The position numbers were made by a program, and so were the translations under genes. From contig JAFTXO010000024.1 in NCBI GenBank assembly GCA_017461765.1, positions 1 to 62,641 of the forward strand: a stretch of DNA of 62,641 nucleotides, written 5' to 3'. The notes under the pieces were generated by a model, which was given only the letters and a program-made list of their open reading frames with translations, was not told where the DNA came from and searched no databases. Position 1 is the first letter of the stretch. The number at the start of each line of letters is the position of its first letter. This document shows positions 53,078-62,319 of this stretch, piece by piece. The DNA comes from Clostridia bacterium. Lineage in GTDB: Bacteria > Bacillota > Clostridia > Oscillospirales > CAG-272.

Positions 53078-53273
53078 CCTTAATCAATGCATAGCATTGT
53101 ATGCAATCACGCATAGCGTGTATGGAATTTGCAACTTGTTGCAGTATGGAATTGTCACGAAGTGGCGTATGGAATCAAGTCGCAGAAAAGCACCTTGCGG
53201 TGATGCCATACACATAAATGTGATTCCATACAGTCTAACGGCTGATGCCATACAAAGTCTGCGACTTTGATAA
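53078..53273 (-). repeat. Multi-branched GTATGGMAT / ATTCCATAC element
   Basis: Read on the minus strand: three units of GTATGGMATCA plus a hairpin, a hub with CACCGCAAGGTG, then four units of ATTSCATAC plus a hairpin (GCCAC-ttc-GTGAC, TGCAAC-aa-GTTGCA, CACGC-tat-GCGTG, CAATGC-tat-GCATTG). The repeated GTATGGAAT and ATTCCATAC are reverse complements, so the halves can pair as a ladder. AAGTCGCAGA and its complement form a further stem. The last unit runs into the SD of the four-helix-bundle gene. Confidence 0.8.
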
Positions 53274-53277
53274 ATAA

Positions 53278-53310
53278 ACGAAAATCGAACACCGAAGTGT
53301 TCGATTTAGG
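53278..53310 (-). terminator. Terminator after the tRNA genes
   Basis: AAATCGAACAC-TTCG-GTGTTCGATTT on the minus strand: 11-bp arms closed by a stable C(UUCG)G tetraloop and followed by TCGTTTATTT. Confidence 0.85.
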
Positions 53311-53317
53311 TTTATTT

Positions 53318-53392
53318 TGGTGACCCGTACGGGAATCGAACCCATGTTACAGCCGTGAAAGGGCCGTGTCTTAGCCTCTTGACCAACGGGCC
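53318..53392 (-). tRNA. tRNA-Glu (UUC)
   Basis: 75 nt including encoded CCA. Acceptor GGCCCGT pairs with ACGGGTC; anticodon loop CCTTTCACG gives UUC; T-arm GGGTTCGATTCCC. It lies 5 bp downstream of tRNA-Met in one transcript and borders the accessory island. Confidence 0.95.
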
Positions 53393-53397
53393 ATTTT

Positions 53398-53473
53398 TGG
53401 TGGCGGAAATGGGATTTGAACCTATGACCTGCCGGGTATGAACCGGATGCTCTAGCCACTGAGCTATTCCGCC
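53398..53473 (-). tRNA. tRNA-Met (CAU)
   Basis: 76 nt including encoded CCA. Acceptor GGCGGAA pairs with the TTCCGCC before the discriminator A; the anticodon loop TTCATAC gives CAU; T-arm AGGTTCAAATCCC. The acceptor 1:72 pair is G-C, as in elongator rather than initiator tRNA; an Ile2 (lysidine) identity cannot be excluded by eye. Confidence 0.9.
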
Positions 53474-53496
53474 ATTTGTCCGCTCAATGCTTGACT

Positions 53497-53525
53497 ATTA
53501 TATCATAATAAAATTATATTGTCAA
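53497..53525 (-). promoter_or_regulatory. Promoter of the tRNA-Met/tRNA-Glu unit
   Basis: Perfect consensus on the minus strand: TTGACA (53525-53520), 17-nt spacer, TATAAT (53502-53497). Confidence 0.92.
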
Positions 53526-53619
53526 CACCTTTTTTGAAAATTTTTGAATTTTTTTAAAAGCGCCCTTTTTAGCCGTATTTTTTGCTTTACAGAGCTTTTT
53601 CGGGAGCTTTTTTATCTTT

Positions 53620-54006
53620 TCAGTTCTTTTTTGCGTAGGTCTTACTTAAGAATTTTTCCTTATTTATTATAAATCTCTCGTGCTCGCCCTCTCCGATAAG
53701 TCCGCTTTCGTCGCAGGCGCTTACCTTAAAGCTTACTTTTCTTCCGTCGATCGCTATTACCTCCGATTGCGCTTTGACTGTCATTCCAATCGGTGTTGCG
53801 CTCAAATGCTTCACATTCAAATACATTCCGACGGACGAGGAGTCATTATCAAGCTCGGACGATATACATTTTGCACTTGCCTCCTCCATCAAGGATATCA
53901 TTCTGGGAGTTGCCATGACCTCAAGCTCTCCGCTGCCGAATGCTTTTGCCGTATCCTTCTCTGTCACATTTATTTCTACTGTATATTTCATACCTATATT
54001 TATCAT
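53620..54006 (-). CDS. Hotdog-fold thioesterase, FlK-like
   Basis: 128 aa. VTEKDTAKAFGSGELEVMAT, TPRMISLMEEASAKC and VGMYLNVKHLSATPIGMTV match the fluoroacetyl-CoA thioesterase-like (YbgC/FlK) hotdog family; the Thr/Glu/His catalytic set can be placed at T16, E42 and H69 approximately. It would hydrolyse a short acyl-CoA. SD GAGAGG 8 nt before the ATG. Monocistronic. Confidence 0.82.
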   Translation of the reverse strand: MINIGMKYTVEINVTEKDTAKAFGSGELEVMATPRMISLMEEASAKCISSELDNDSSSVGMYLNVKHLSATPIGMTVKAQSEVIAIDGRKVSFKVSACDESGLIGEGEHERFIINKEKFLSKTYAKKN

Positions 54007-54089
54007 TATTATATCCTCTCTTCCTTTGTTTTATATATTTTACATTTTTTTGAAGGCTTTGTCAACATATAAGAATTGAAATCGGAATT

Positions 54090-54144
54090 TTAACGCACAA
54101 TTAACTTGGATTATCTTACGGATTTTACAAAAAAATTTTAAAAT
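54090..54144 (+). promoter_or_regulatory. Pho-box-like array and promoter of pst operon
   Basis: Four hexamers in strict 11-bp phase: TTAACG (54090), TTAACT (54101), TATCTT (54112), TTTTAC (54123), each separated by 5 bp. This is the layout of Firmicutes PhoP boxes (TTAACA repeats). A -10 TAAAAT follows at 54139-54144, so the array covers the -35 region as expected for activation by the phoB product. Confidence 0.75.
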
Positions 54145-54183
54145 AAGATCAGACACAAGCGTGTCGGAAAGGAATTGAAAACT

Positions 54184-55035
54184 ATGAAAAAAATAATCTC
54201 ATTGTTACTTTTATCACTGATCAGTATCGTTTGCCTCGCAAGCTGCGGAAGCAACGATGATACTACAATCAACCTTTATTCGAGAGAAGATGGCTCGGGA
54301 ACAAGAGGAGCGTTTATTGAGCTTTTCGGAATCGAGCAAAAAAATGAACAGGGCGAAAAGATCGACAAAACTTCTCTTTCTGCCACTATCACAAACTCGA
54401 CATCTGTTATGCTCACCAACATTCAAAATGACAAAAACGGAATAGGATACGTTTCACTCGGTTCTCTTTCGGATGATGTAAAGGCGGTTAAGATAGACGG
54501 TGCTGCTGCTTCCGTTGAAAACATTAAAAACGGCACTTACAAGATAGCAAGACCGTTCAACATCGTAACAAAGGACACACTTTCTGAAGCTGCACAGGAT
54601 TTTTACAATTTCATTTTATCAAATGAGGGTCAGGCTGTAATTAGCGGCGAGGGCTATATTCCTGTTACTGCAAGCGGAGCATTCGCATCAAACGGTGCTA
54701 CCGGAACAGTAAAGATATCAGGCTCTTCATCTGTATATCCCGTAATGGAAAAGCTCGTTGAAAAATTCAAGACTTACAACTCAAGCATCACAATAGAGCT
54801 TCAGCTTTCGGATTCCGGAACAGGAGTTAAGGATGCTATTAACGGAACATCGGATATCGGCATGGCTTCACGTAATCTTAAGGATAGCGAAACAGGTGTT
54901 AAAGCAACCTGCATAGCAACCGACGGAATTGCTGTTATCGTAAACAAAGACTCTTCTATTGATTCTCTTACATCCGAGCAGGTTATGAAAATATTCACCG
55001 CTGAAATCACTGATTGGAGCGAAATAAACGAATAA
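54184..55035 (+). CDS. pstS: Phosphate-binding lipoprotein PstS, circularly permuted
   Basis: 283 aa from ATG 54184 (AAAGGA upstream; a TTG at 54175 is too close). Lipobox LASC with C21. The usual second half comes first: SREDGSGTRGAF at 33-44, GIGYVSLG, KAVKIDGA, ARPFNIVTK and GEGYIPV to about 161. The usual first half follows: ISGSSSVYPVMEKLVEKF (178-195), SDSGTGVKDAINGTSDIGMA (209-228), ending EITDWSEINE. All phosphate-contact motifs are kept, so binding is likely intact. Confidence 0.88.
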   Translation: MKKIISLLLLSLISIVCLASCGSNDDTTINLYSREDGSGTRGAFIELFGIEQKNEQGEKIDKTSLSATITNSTSVMLTNIQNDKNGIGYVSLGSLSDDVKAVKIDGAAASVENIKNGTYKIARPFNIVTKDTLSEAAQDFYNFILSNEGQAVISGEGYIPVTASGAFASNGATGTVKISGSSSVYPVMEKLVEKFKTYNSSITIELQLSDSGTGVKDAINGTSDIGMASRNLKDSETGVKATCIATDGIAVIVNKDSSIDSLTSEQVMKIFTAEITDWSEINE

Positions 55036-55042
55036 TAAATAT

Positions 55043-55906
55043 ATGAATAAAGTTAAATTAAATAAATTTAAAGAAGCTTTTATGAAATGTATTTTTATTC
55101 TCGCTGCTTGTGTATCGATCTTAGCAATAGTAATTATATGTGTATTCCTCTTTGCAAGCGGAATACCTACTATTGGAGAGATAGGAATATTTAAATTCCT
55201 ATTCGGTACAGAATGGCGTCCCGGAAACGGTCTTTACGGAATACTGCCTATGATCATAGGCAGTATTTACGTGACCGCAGGAGCTATTTTGGTAGGTGTG
55301 CCGATCGGTATACTTTGCGCGGTATATATGTCACATTTCTGTAATAAAAAATTATATAAGATATTAAAGCCGGTTATCGATTTATTAGCAGGAATTCCCT
55401 CTATAATCTACGGCTTTGTTGCGCTTTCGATCATAGTTCCGATAATGCAGAATTTCAAGGGAAACGGTCAAAACATCATTACCGCATCCTTGCTTCTCGG
55501 TATAATGATCCTTCCTACAATAATAAGCGTTACGGAATCATCCTTAAGAGCAGTTGACAAGAGCTATTATGACGGCGCTCTTGCTCTTGGAGCGACTCAC
55601 GAAAGAAGCGTATTCTTCACTGTGCTTCCTGCCGCAAAATCGGGCGTTTTGGCAGGAATAATTCTTGGAATCGGCAGAGCGATTGGCGAAACTATGGCTA
55701 TAAGCATGATCGCAGGAAATCAACCTATTATTCCGTCGTCTCTCTTTTCGGGTGTAAGAACCCTTACAACTCATATTGTTATTGAGCTTGGTTATTCCGA
55801 GGGATTACACAGAGATGCGCTTATTGCTACGGCAGTTGTGCTTTTTGTATTCGTGCTCATAATAAATCTTTGCTTCAGTGCTTTGAAGAGAAAGGAGAAA
55901 AAATGA
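55043..55906 (+). CDS. pstC: Phosphate ABC transporter permease PstC
   Basis: 287 aa, six membrane helices. EWRPGNGLYGILPMIIGSIYVT is typical for PstC; the EAA loop is DGALALGATHERSVFFTVLPAAKSG. It forms the channel with PstA. It starts 7 bp after pstS, without a clear SD, so coupling is likely. The stop overlaps pstA by ATGA. Confidence 0.93.
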   Translation: MNKVKLNKFKEAFMKCIFILAACVSILAIVIICVFLFASGIPTIGEIGIFKFLFGTEWRPGNGLYGILPMIIGSIYVTAGAILVGVPIGILCAVYMSHFCNKKLYKILKPVIDLLAGIPSIIYGFVALSIIVPIMQNFKGNGQNIITASLLLGIMILPTIISVTESSLRAVDKSYYDGALALGATHERSVFFTVLPAAKSGVLAGIILGIGRAIGETMAISMIAGNQPIIPSSLFSGVRTLTTHIVIELGYSEGLHRDALIATAVVLFVFVLIINLCFSALKRKEKK

Positions 55907-56787
55907 GTGCGGTAAAAAAGAATTTTCTGAAATTTTTTTCAAATTTCAGAAAAAAATTAAAATATTATAAAAGGCATCCACTTTCAATGCTTCTATTTTT
56001 AGCGGTTCATTTTGCGGCACTTGCTACGGTCGCGGTGCTTATAACGATCGTTGTATACGTACTTGCAAGAGGAATTCCGCATATTTCGCCCGAGCTTTTT
56101 GCTTGGGAGTACACATCTGACAATCTATCTATGATGCCTGCTATCATAAATACGGTAACGATGGTCATTCTCTCTCTTTTAATGGCTGTACCGATCGGTA
56201 TATGCTCTGCTATATACCTTACCGAATACGCAAAAAGGGGAAGCCGTCTTGTAAAGATAGTCAGCGTAACAACAGAGACTCTTTCGGGAATACCGTCAAT
56301 AGTATACGGTATTTTCGGATACTTATTATTCAATCAGGCTCTTGGCTGGGGTTATTCCTTCCTCGGCGGCGCGATCACTCTCGCTATTATGATATTGCCT
56401 CTTATAATGCGCACGACGCAAGAAGCCTTGAAATCAGTTCCTTTAAGCTTCAGAGAAGCAAGCTTTGGTCTTGGAGCTGGCAGACTTCGTACCACCTTTA
56501 AAATAATTCTTCCGTCTGCCATGTCGGGAATTCTATCGGGTATTATTTTATCGATAGGAAGAATAGTCGGAGAAACCGCGGCGCTGATATACACTGCGGG
56601 AACTGTTACGGGTATACCCAAAAACGTTATGGGCTCAGGACGCACGCTTGCCATTCATATGTATGCTCTGTTCAGTGAGGGCTTGCATATAGACGAAGCC
56701 TACGCGACCGGTGTGGTTCTTCTTATATTGGTTTTGGGAATAAATGCGTTAAGCTCATTTATAGCTAAAAAATTGGAGAAAAAATAA
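55903..56787 (+). CDS. pstA: Phosphate ABC transporter permease PstA
   Basis: 294 aa from ATG 55903 (AGGAG 5 nt upstream); an earlier in-frame start lies inside pstC. Six membrane helices, EAA loop [23 protein letters not shown] and the PstA-typical [23 protein letters not shown]. Overlaps pstC by 4 bp and pstB by 1 bp. Confidence 0.93.
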   Translation: MSAVKKNFLKFFSNFRKKLKYYKRHPLSMLLFLAVHFAALATVAVLITIVVYVLARGIPHISPELFAWEYTSDNLSMMPAIINTVTMVILSLLMAVPIGICSAIYLTEYAKRGSRLVKIVSVTTETLSGIPSIVYGIFGYLLFNQALGWGYSFLGGAITLAIMILPLIMRTTQEALKSVPLSFREASFGLGAGRLRTTFKIILPSAMSGILSGIILSIGRIVGETAALIYTAGTVTGIPKNVMGSGRTLAIHMYALFSEGLHIDEAYATGVVLLILVLGINALSSFIAKKLEKK

Positions 56788-57536
56788 TGACTAAATTTGA
56801 TATATCTGATCTTAATCTGTTTTACGGCGATTTCAAGGCGCTGAAAAACGTTTCTATAAAGATCCCGCAAAACGAGATCACCGCGTTTATCGGTCCTTCG
56901 GGATGCGGAAAATCAACTCTTTTAAAAACTCTTAACCGTATGAACGATCTTGTTGAAGGATGCGTGATCGACGGTAAAATACTTCTTGACGGAATCGATA
57001 TTTACGGTGATATAGATGTTACCGAGCTTAGAAAAAAGGTTGGAATGGTTTTTCAAAAGCCCAACCCCTTCCCTATGAGCGTTTATGACAATATTGCCTT
57101 TGGACCGCGTACTCACGGAATAAAATCAAGATCAAAGCTTGACGAAATCGTTGAAAAGTCCTTGCGTGATGCAGCGATATGGGACGAGGTAAAGGACAGA
57201 CTAAAAAAAAGCGCTCTGGGTCTTTCGGGAGGACAGCAGCAGCGTTTATGTATTGCGCGCGCGTTGGCGGTAGAGCCTGAGGTGCTTTTAATGGACGAGC
57301 CGACAAGTGCACTTGATCCTATTTCAACATCAAAGATCGAAGATCTTACGCTCGAGCTTAAAGAAAAATACACTATTATAATGGTAACGCACAATATGCA
57401 GCAGGCGCTTAGAATATCTGATAAAACCGCATTTTTCCTGCTTGGAGAGGTAATAGAATTTTCAGACACCGAAAAAATGTTTTCAACTCCTGAGGATAAG
57501 CGCACAGAAGACTATATTACAGGTAGGTTTGGTTGA
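56787..57536 (+). CDS. pstB: Phosphate ABC transporter ATPase PstB
   Basis: 249 aa. Walker [10 protein letters not shown] (about 32-40), PstB-specific TLNRMNDL and [20 protein letters not shown], signature [15 protein letters not shown], Walker [12 protein letters not shown]. It powers high-affinity phosphate uptake. Start TAATG overlaps pstA. Confidence 0.96.
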   Translation: MTKFDISDLNLFYGDFKALKNVSIKIPQNEITAFIGPSGCGKSTLLKTLNRMNDLVEGCVIDGKILLDGIDIYGDIDVTELRKKVGMVFQKPNPFPMSVYDNIAFGPRTHGIKSRSKLDEIVEKSLRDAAIWDEVKDRLKKSALGLSGGQQQRLCIARALAVEPEVLLMDEPTSALDPISTSKIEDLTLELKEKYTIIMVTHNMQQALRISDKTAFFLLGEVIEFSDTEKMFSTPEDKRTEDYITGRFG

Positions 57537-57537
57537 T

Positions 57538-58191
57538 ATGATGAGAAATAATTTTGATAAGCAGCTCGAAATGCTTAATAACGAGCTAATAGAGATGGGC
57601 TCGCTCTGTGAGGAAGCCATCTCCTTTGTTTCAAGCGCTCTTGAAACGGGTGACAGAGGATATCTTACAAAGATACATGATGCCGATACTAAGATCGATG
57701 AAAAGGAGCGCGACATTGAAAATCTTTGCTTTCGTCTCTTATTACAGCAGCAGCCTGTAGCAAAGGATCTTCGTGAAATATCCTCTGCTCTTAAAATGAT
57801 ATCCGACATGGAACGAATCGGCGATCAGGCGGGAGATATCGGTGAAATACTCTCATTTACCGATGCTAAAAACTTTGAAAGCAAGATACATCTCATCGAC
57901 ATGGCAAAGGCAACTATAAAGATGGTAACCGACAGTGTAAACTCCTTTGTAAAAAAGGATCTTTCTATGGCGTACGATGTAATAAATTATGATGACACGG
58001 TCGATAAGCTTTTTATAAAGGTCAAGAGCGAAATATCCTCTCTTATGCAAAAGGACAGCTCGGTTTTTCAGTATGCACTTGATTTTCTTATGATAGCAAA
58101 ATACTTCGAGCGTATCGGAGATCACGCCGTAAATATTGCGGAATGGGTCATTTTTTCGCTAACAGGTATTCATAAATCAAACGAATTGTGA
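57538..58191 (+). CDS. phoU: Phosphate regulator PhoU
   Basis: 217 aa, two repeats of a three-helix bundle; metal-binding signatures ISDMERIGDQAGDIGE and AKYFERIGDHAVNIAEW. It couples PstSCAB to the PhoR kinase and limits phosphate uptake. ATG 57538 follows the pstB stop by 1 bp; an upstream TTG (57529) overlaps pstB. Confidence 0.94.
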   Translation: MMRNNFDKQLEMLNNELIEMGSLCEEAISFVSSALETGDRGYLTKIHDADTKIDEKERDIENLCFRLLLQQQPVAKDLREISSALKMISDMERIGDQAGDIGEILSFTDAKNFESKIHLIDMAKATIKMVTDSVNSFVKKDLSMAYDVINYDDTVDKLFIKVKSEISSLMQKDSSVFQYALDFLMIAKYFERIGDHAVNIAEWVIFSLTGIHKSNEL

Positions 58192-58245
58192 CAAAATATT
58201 GCAAATTGCAAATTTATATGATAAAATATTTTGTGAGGTGAGAAT

Positions 58246-58917
58246 ATGATATATTTACTTGAAGACGATGACAACATAAGAAAGCTTATTGAATATGCGC
58301 TTTCCTCACAGAATATGAAAACTGTGGGCTTTGCGCGTCCTTCTGAATTTTGGGAGACTCTGGAGAATGAGATTCCCTCTCTTCTGCTTCTTGACATAAT
58401 GCTTCCTGAGGAGGACGGGCTTTCCATTCTGAAAAAGCTTCGTTCCTTGGAAAGAACGAAAAATCTTCCTATTATAATGCTTACCGCCAAGGGAACGGAA
58501 TACGATAAGGTCATAGGGCTCGATACGGGTGCTGACGATTACCTTGCAAAGCCGTTTGGTATGACAGAGCTGATTGCAAGAATAAAGGCGTTATTAAGAC
58601 GAAGCTCTTATTCCAATTCCGGCACGGAGCTTACGGTCGGAGATCTTAAAATAGTTCCCGAAAAGCATACCGTTACCTTAAGGGGCGAGGAGATATCATT
58701 ATCATACAAGGAATACGAGCTTCTTTTGGCGCTTGTTAAGGCTGACGGCAAGGTATTGACAAGAGATGTGCTTTTAAATCTTATTTGGGGATATGATTTC
58801 GACGGAGAAACGCGTACGGTCGACGTTCACATAAGGCATTTGAGAGCAAAGCTCGGTGATGAAAGCATTATCGAGACTGTAAAGGGCGTCGGATATAAGA
58901 TAGGCGGCGTAAAATGA
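58246..58917 (+). CDS. phoB: Phosphate response regulator PhoB/PhoP-type
   Basis: 223 aa. Receiver domain (1-115): acidic pocket LEDDDN, phosphoacceptor D in LLLDIMLP, T in MLTAKG, K in LAKPFG. C-terminal OmpR winged helix (130-223: DGETRTVDVHIRHLRAKLGD). Activates the pst promoter. SD GAGGTGAG, 54 bp after phoU and 4 bp overlapping phoR. Confidence 0.92.
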   Translation: MIYLLEDDDNIRKLIEYALSSQNMKTVGFARPSEFWETLENEIPSLLLLDIMLPEEDGLSILKKLRSLERTKNLPIIMLTAKGTEYDKVIGLDTGADDYLAKPFGMTELIARIKALLRRSSYSNSGTELTVGDLKIVPEKHTVTLRGEEISLSYKEYELLLALVKADGKVLTRDVLLNLIWGYDFDGETRTVDVHIRHLRAKLGDESIIETVKGVGYKIGGVK

Positions 58918-60605
58918 GAAAAAAGATATTCGCTTCAATCGCTATATCTTCAGCTCTTATTTTGTTGCTTTCCGTTGTATTTATCGTAAATTCATTGAAA
59001 TCCTCTTTTTCAAAGACCTTGGAGGAGGAGATAAGAAACGAAACAATTTATATCGCAAATGGCTGTGAAAAGTCGGCAAGCTACCCTCTTGACAGCGGCA
59101 TAACTTACTTACACTCAATATCCGATAATTCGCGCAGAATTACGCTTATATCGCCTGATGGAACGGTCGTTTTCGACAATTCTGTCGAGGATCTTTCGAC
59201 TATGGAAAATCATTCCGAGCGTGAGGAATTTATTGAGGCTCAAACTCAGGATTTCGGCATAAGCACGCGTAAATCCTCTACTCTTTCTCAAAACACCATA
59301 TATTATGCAAAAAGGCTCTCGAACGGATATGTTATCCGCATTTCCGCTGAGGAATACAGCGTTTTATCAACGGCAGGTATGCTTGCGGGAGTTATCGTAC
59401 TTATCGTTGTTATCGGAGCTTTTGTGGCTATCGTTTTCGCCAAGTTTTCGGCTTACAATATAGTAAAGCCAATAAACGAAATAAATCTTGAAAGCTTTGA
59501 TGAAAAAAATATCGTTTACGATGAATTACGACCATTCTATGCAAAAATATCGTCTCAAAAAAGGACGATAAAAAAGCATCTTGAAAGTGCAAATGAAAAG
59601 CAACGCGAATTTTCTCTTATCACGGGAAATATGGCTGAGGGACTTATTTTGCTCGATAAGAGCGCTTATGTTCTCTCTTGCAATCGCTCCGCTCTTTCTA
59701 TGCTCGGAGCCATTGATGATATATCGGGAAAAAACATTCTTAATCTAAAAAATGCAAGCAGGTTTTATGATGCAATAATAAGTGCGCTAAAGGGTCTGCA
59801 CACGGAGAAAAGCTGCTCTGTGCTTTCGAAAACGCTCAATATAATATCAAGCCCTGTTATGACAAATCACAGAGTGGCAGGCGCGGTTATTATTATTCTT
59901 GATATTACGGAAAAGGCTGAGCGTGAGGCTCTCAGGCGTGAATTCAGCGCTAACGTATCACACGAGCTTAAAACTCCGCTCACATCAATATCGGGCTTTG
60001 CCGAGCTTATGAAAAACGGGCTCGTGCTTCCTTCCGATATTCCCGATTTTGCATCAAGAATATACGATGAATCCTCTCGTCTTATCAGTTTGGTAAACGA
60101 TATACTTCACATAAGTGCGCTTGATGAAAACAATAAAATATATGAATTCAAAAGCTGTGATCTTTCCGCGATTGCCGCCGAGGTTCAAAGAGCGCTTGAG
60201 CATACTGCCTCGAAGAACGATGTTTCGTTTTTATTAAAAAGTGATGGGAAGTGTGAGATTTCAGGTGTACATGATATGCTTTTTGAAATAATATACAATC
60301 TTTGCGACAACGCCATAAAATATAACAAAAAAGGCGGATATGTCGAGGTAAGTGTCGATAAAACCGCTTCCGAAGTCGTTTTAAAGGTAAAGGATAACGG
60401 CATTGGAATTCCAAAAGAGGATACTGACCGTGTTTTTGAGCGTTTTTACCGAGTTGATAAAAGCCACTCAAAGCATATCGGGGGAACGGGTCTCGGTCTT
60501 TCTATCGTAAAGCACGCGGTTTCCTTCAATAAGGGTAAGCTTTCTATCGATAGTGAGCTTGATGTAGGTACTACCGTTACTGTACTGTTTCCTTTGCAAA
60601 AATGA
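58914..60605 (+). CDS. phoR: Phosphate sensor histidine kinase PhoR
   Basis: 563 aa. Membrane helix 1 (about 7-25), extracellular domain (26-155), helix 2 (about 160-183), linker, PAS domain (about 230-340), HisKA with H in NVSHELKTPLTS, and HATPase with N box NLCDNAIKYN and G boxes VKDNGIGIP, GGTGLGLSIV. It phosphorylates PhoB under phosphate limitation. Confidence 0.92.
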   Translation: MRKKIFASIAISSALILLLSVVFIVNSLKSSFSKTLEEEIRNETIYIANGCEKSASYPLDSGITYLHSISDNSRRITLISPDGTVVFDNSVEDLSTMENHSEREEFIEAQTQDFGISTRKSSTLSQNTIYYAKRLSNGYVIRISAEEYSVLSTAGMLAGVIVLIVVIGAFVAIVFAKFSAYNIVKPINEINLESFDEKNIVYDELRPFYAKISSQKRTIKKHLESANEKQREFSLITGNMAEGLILLDKSAYVLSCNRSALSMLGAIDDISGKNILNLKNASRFYDAIISALKGLHTEKSCSVLSKTLNIISSPVMTNHRVAGAVIIILDITEKAEREALRREFSANVSHELKTPLTSISGFAELMKNGLVLPSDIPDFASRIYDESSRLISLVNDILHISALDENNKIYEFKSCDLSAIAAEVQRALEHTASKNDVSFLLKSDGKCEISGVHDMLFEIIYNLCDNAIKYNKKGGYVEVSVDKTASEVVLKVKDNGIGIPKEDTDRVFERFYRVDKSHSKHIGGTGLGLSIVKHAVSFNKGKLSIDSELDVGTTVTVLFPLQK

Positions 60606-60617
60606 AATTAACATTAT

Positions 60618-60647
60618 AAAAAGAGACTGTTGTAACAGTCTCTTTTT
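60618..60647 (+). terminator. Terminator of the pst-pho operon
   Basis: AAAAAGAGACTGTT / AACAGTCTCTTTTT, 14-bp arms with a GT loop, placed between convergent genes and working both ways. Confidence 0.9.
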
Positions 60648-60675
60648 GATTTTTCTGTTTTCTTAAATACATGTT

Positions 60676-61260
60676 TTATTTAAGCTTTTTAAGCACGAAC
60701 CAGATCGATGCAACGCATTGGAGGGGTATTCCTATCAGGAATATATACCACGAATTATTCGGCAAAAGCTGAATGAATATTGCGGTAAGCGTTCCCCATA
60801 TAAAGATGCTGTTTATAACAAGCTTAAATACACTGTTCGTTACGCTTCTTCCGGAAACCATAAGGAAAAGCGTAGTTGCGGGTACTGCCCAAACGAATAT
60901 CTGCCAATAATATGTCCCCTCTGTAGAGATCAAATATACGAACACAACGACTGCGGCTAAAAATACTGCAATTCCAGACATTATCATGATCATTATTTTG
61001 CTTATTATTGCCTGCTTATTTTTTTGTCTTACTATTTCCTTTTTATCCATTTCATCGTCCAAAAGGATATCCATTGTAATTCCATAAAATTCACAAAGGC
61101 TATATAAGATATTTATATCCGGCAGAGTATCTCCGTGCTCCCAACGGGAGACTGCTTTATCAGAATAATTAAGCTTTTCGGCAAGCTCTGCTTGGGTAAG
61201 TCCCTTTTCCTTTCTGAAAAAGGCAAGATTTTGGGCGATTATCGGTCTTACGTCTTTCAT
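60676..61260 (-). CDS. XRE-family regulator with membrane domain
   Basis: 194 aa from ATG 61260 (AAGGA 8 nt upstream; an ATG 9 bp earlier directly abuts the SD). HTH (1-62: LTQAELAEKLNYSDKAVSRWEHGDTLP), linker, then four membrane helices (about 90-190). Membrane-tethered XRE proteins of this type are common in Clostridia; the sensed signal is unknown. Confidence 0.85.
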   Translation of the reverse strand: MKDVRPIIAQNLAFFRKEKGLTQAELAEKLNYSDKAVSRWEHGDTLPDINILYSLCEFYGITMDILLDDEMDKKEIVRQKNKQAIISKIMIMIMSGIAVFLAAVVVFVYLISTEGTYYWQIFVWAVPATTLFLMVSGRSVTNSVFKLVINSIFIWGTLTAIFIQLLPNNSWYIFLIGIPLQCVASIWFVLKKLK

Positions 61261-61483
61261 TTCATCCATCCTTTTTGATCGCTCAATAAATATTTTCGAG
61301 CTTTGCTTCTAAAATATTATACATCTATTTTCAAAAAAAATCAACCTCTTATCCGAATTTGCTTGTACGCATGAATGGATTTTTACAGATAATTTAAATC
61401 TTTTTATAAAAAGACTTTTATTTTTCGTGTTTTTTTGATAATATATTAGTAATCAGTTTTTAACGATCCATTTTGGAGGAGCT

Positions 61484-62308
61484 ATGATCTCACTTTTATA
61501 TTCCGGAAACGCTTTTGCCTTTGACGGAATTCTTATTTCGCTTTTATCTATAATGAAGCACAATTCCGATGCTTTAAAGGTTTATTTATTGACTATGGAG
61601 CTTTCGGATATAGACGAAAATTTTGTGCCTATTGATGAGAATATGCGCAAAGCATTGGAGAATGCGTGCAAAAAAACGAATTTTGAAAGCACCGTTACTC
61701 TCATAGATATCGGAGAGCTTTACAGAAAAGAGCTTTTATCTTCACCCAATTCGAATACTTTTTATACTCCATACTGCTTTTTAAGGCTTTTTGCAGACAG
61801 AATTGATATTTTGCCCGAAAGGATACTTTATCTTGATGCGGACACTATGGCAAGAAGAGATATATCCACGCTTACCGATACGGATATTGAGGATTACGAG
61901 CTTGCGGGTGTGCTTGACTATTACGGAGATAAATTTCTTAAGAAGGGATATATAAATTCGGGAGTTTTGTATTTAAATCTCAAAAAAATCAAAGAAAGCT
62001 CTCTTTTTGAGCGGTGTGTTGAGCTCATAAAGCGAAAAAGGCTTTATTTGCCCGATCAGAATGCTATCAATAAATTTGTTGAAAAAAAGCTCCTGCTGCC
62101 CGAGAAATATAATGAGCAGATGGCTGCAAAGCAAGATACGGTAATTCAGCATTTTGTAAGCACGACCGTTTGGTTTCCTATCGTTCACAAGCGAAAAATA
62201 AAGCCGTGGCATACCGAAAAAATGAAACGAAAATACCCCGAATTTAATGATGTTTTAGATAACTACGCATCAATAAAAAAGGGTATGGAAATAAAAAGCA
62301 GGTTTTGA
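61484..62308 (+). CDS. Glycosyltransferase family 8
   Basis: 274 aa, GT-A fold. The DXD motif is LYLDADTM; YINSGVLYLNLKKI and the C-terminal HFVSTTVWFP...KPWH (H-x..KPW) are diagnostic of GT8 galactosyl/glucosyltransferases. It likely adds sugar to cell-envelope glycans; acceptor unknown. SD GGAGG. Monocistronic. Confidence 0.9.
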   Translation: MISLLYSGNAFAFDGILISLLSIMKHNSDALKVYLLTMELSDIDENFVPIDENMRKALENACKKTNFESTVTLIDIGELYRKELLSSPNSNTFYTPYCFLRLFADRIDILPERILYLDADTMARRDISTLTDTDIEDYELAGVLDYYGDKFLKKGYINSGVLYLNLKKIKESSLFERCVELIKRKRLYLPDQNAINKFVEKKLLLPEKYNEQMAAKQDTVIQHFVSTTVWFPIVHKRKIKPWHTEKMKRKYPEFNDVLDNYASIKKGMEIKSRF

Positions 62309-62319
62309 AATGAAAAAGT

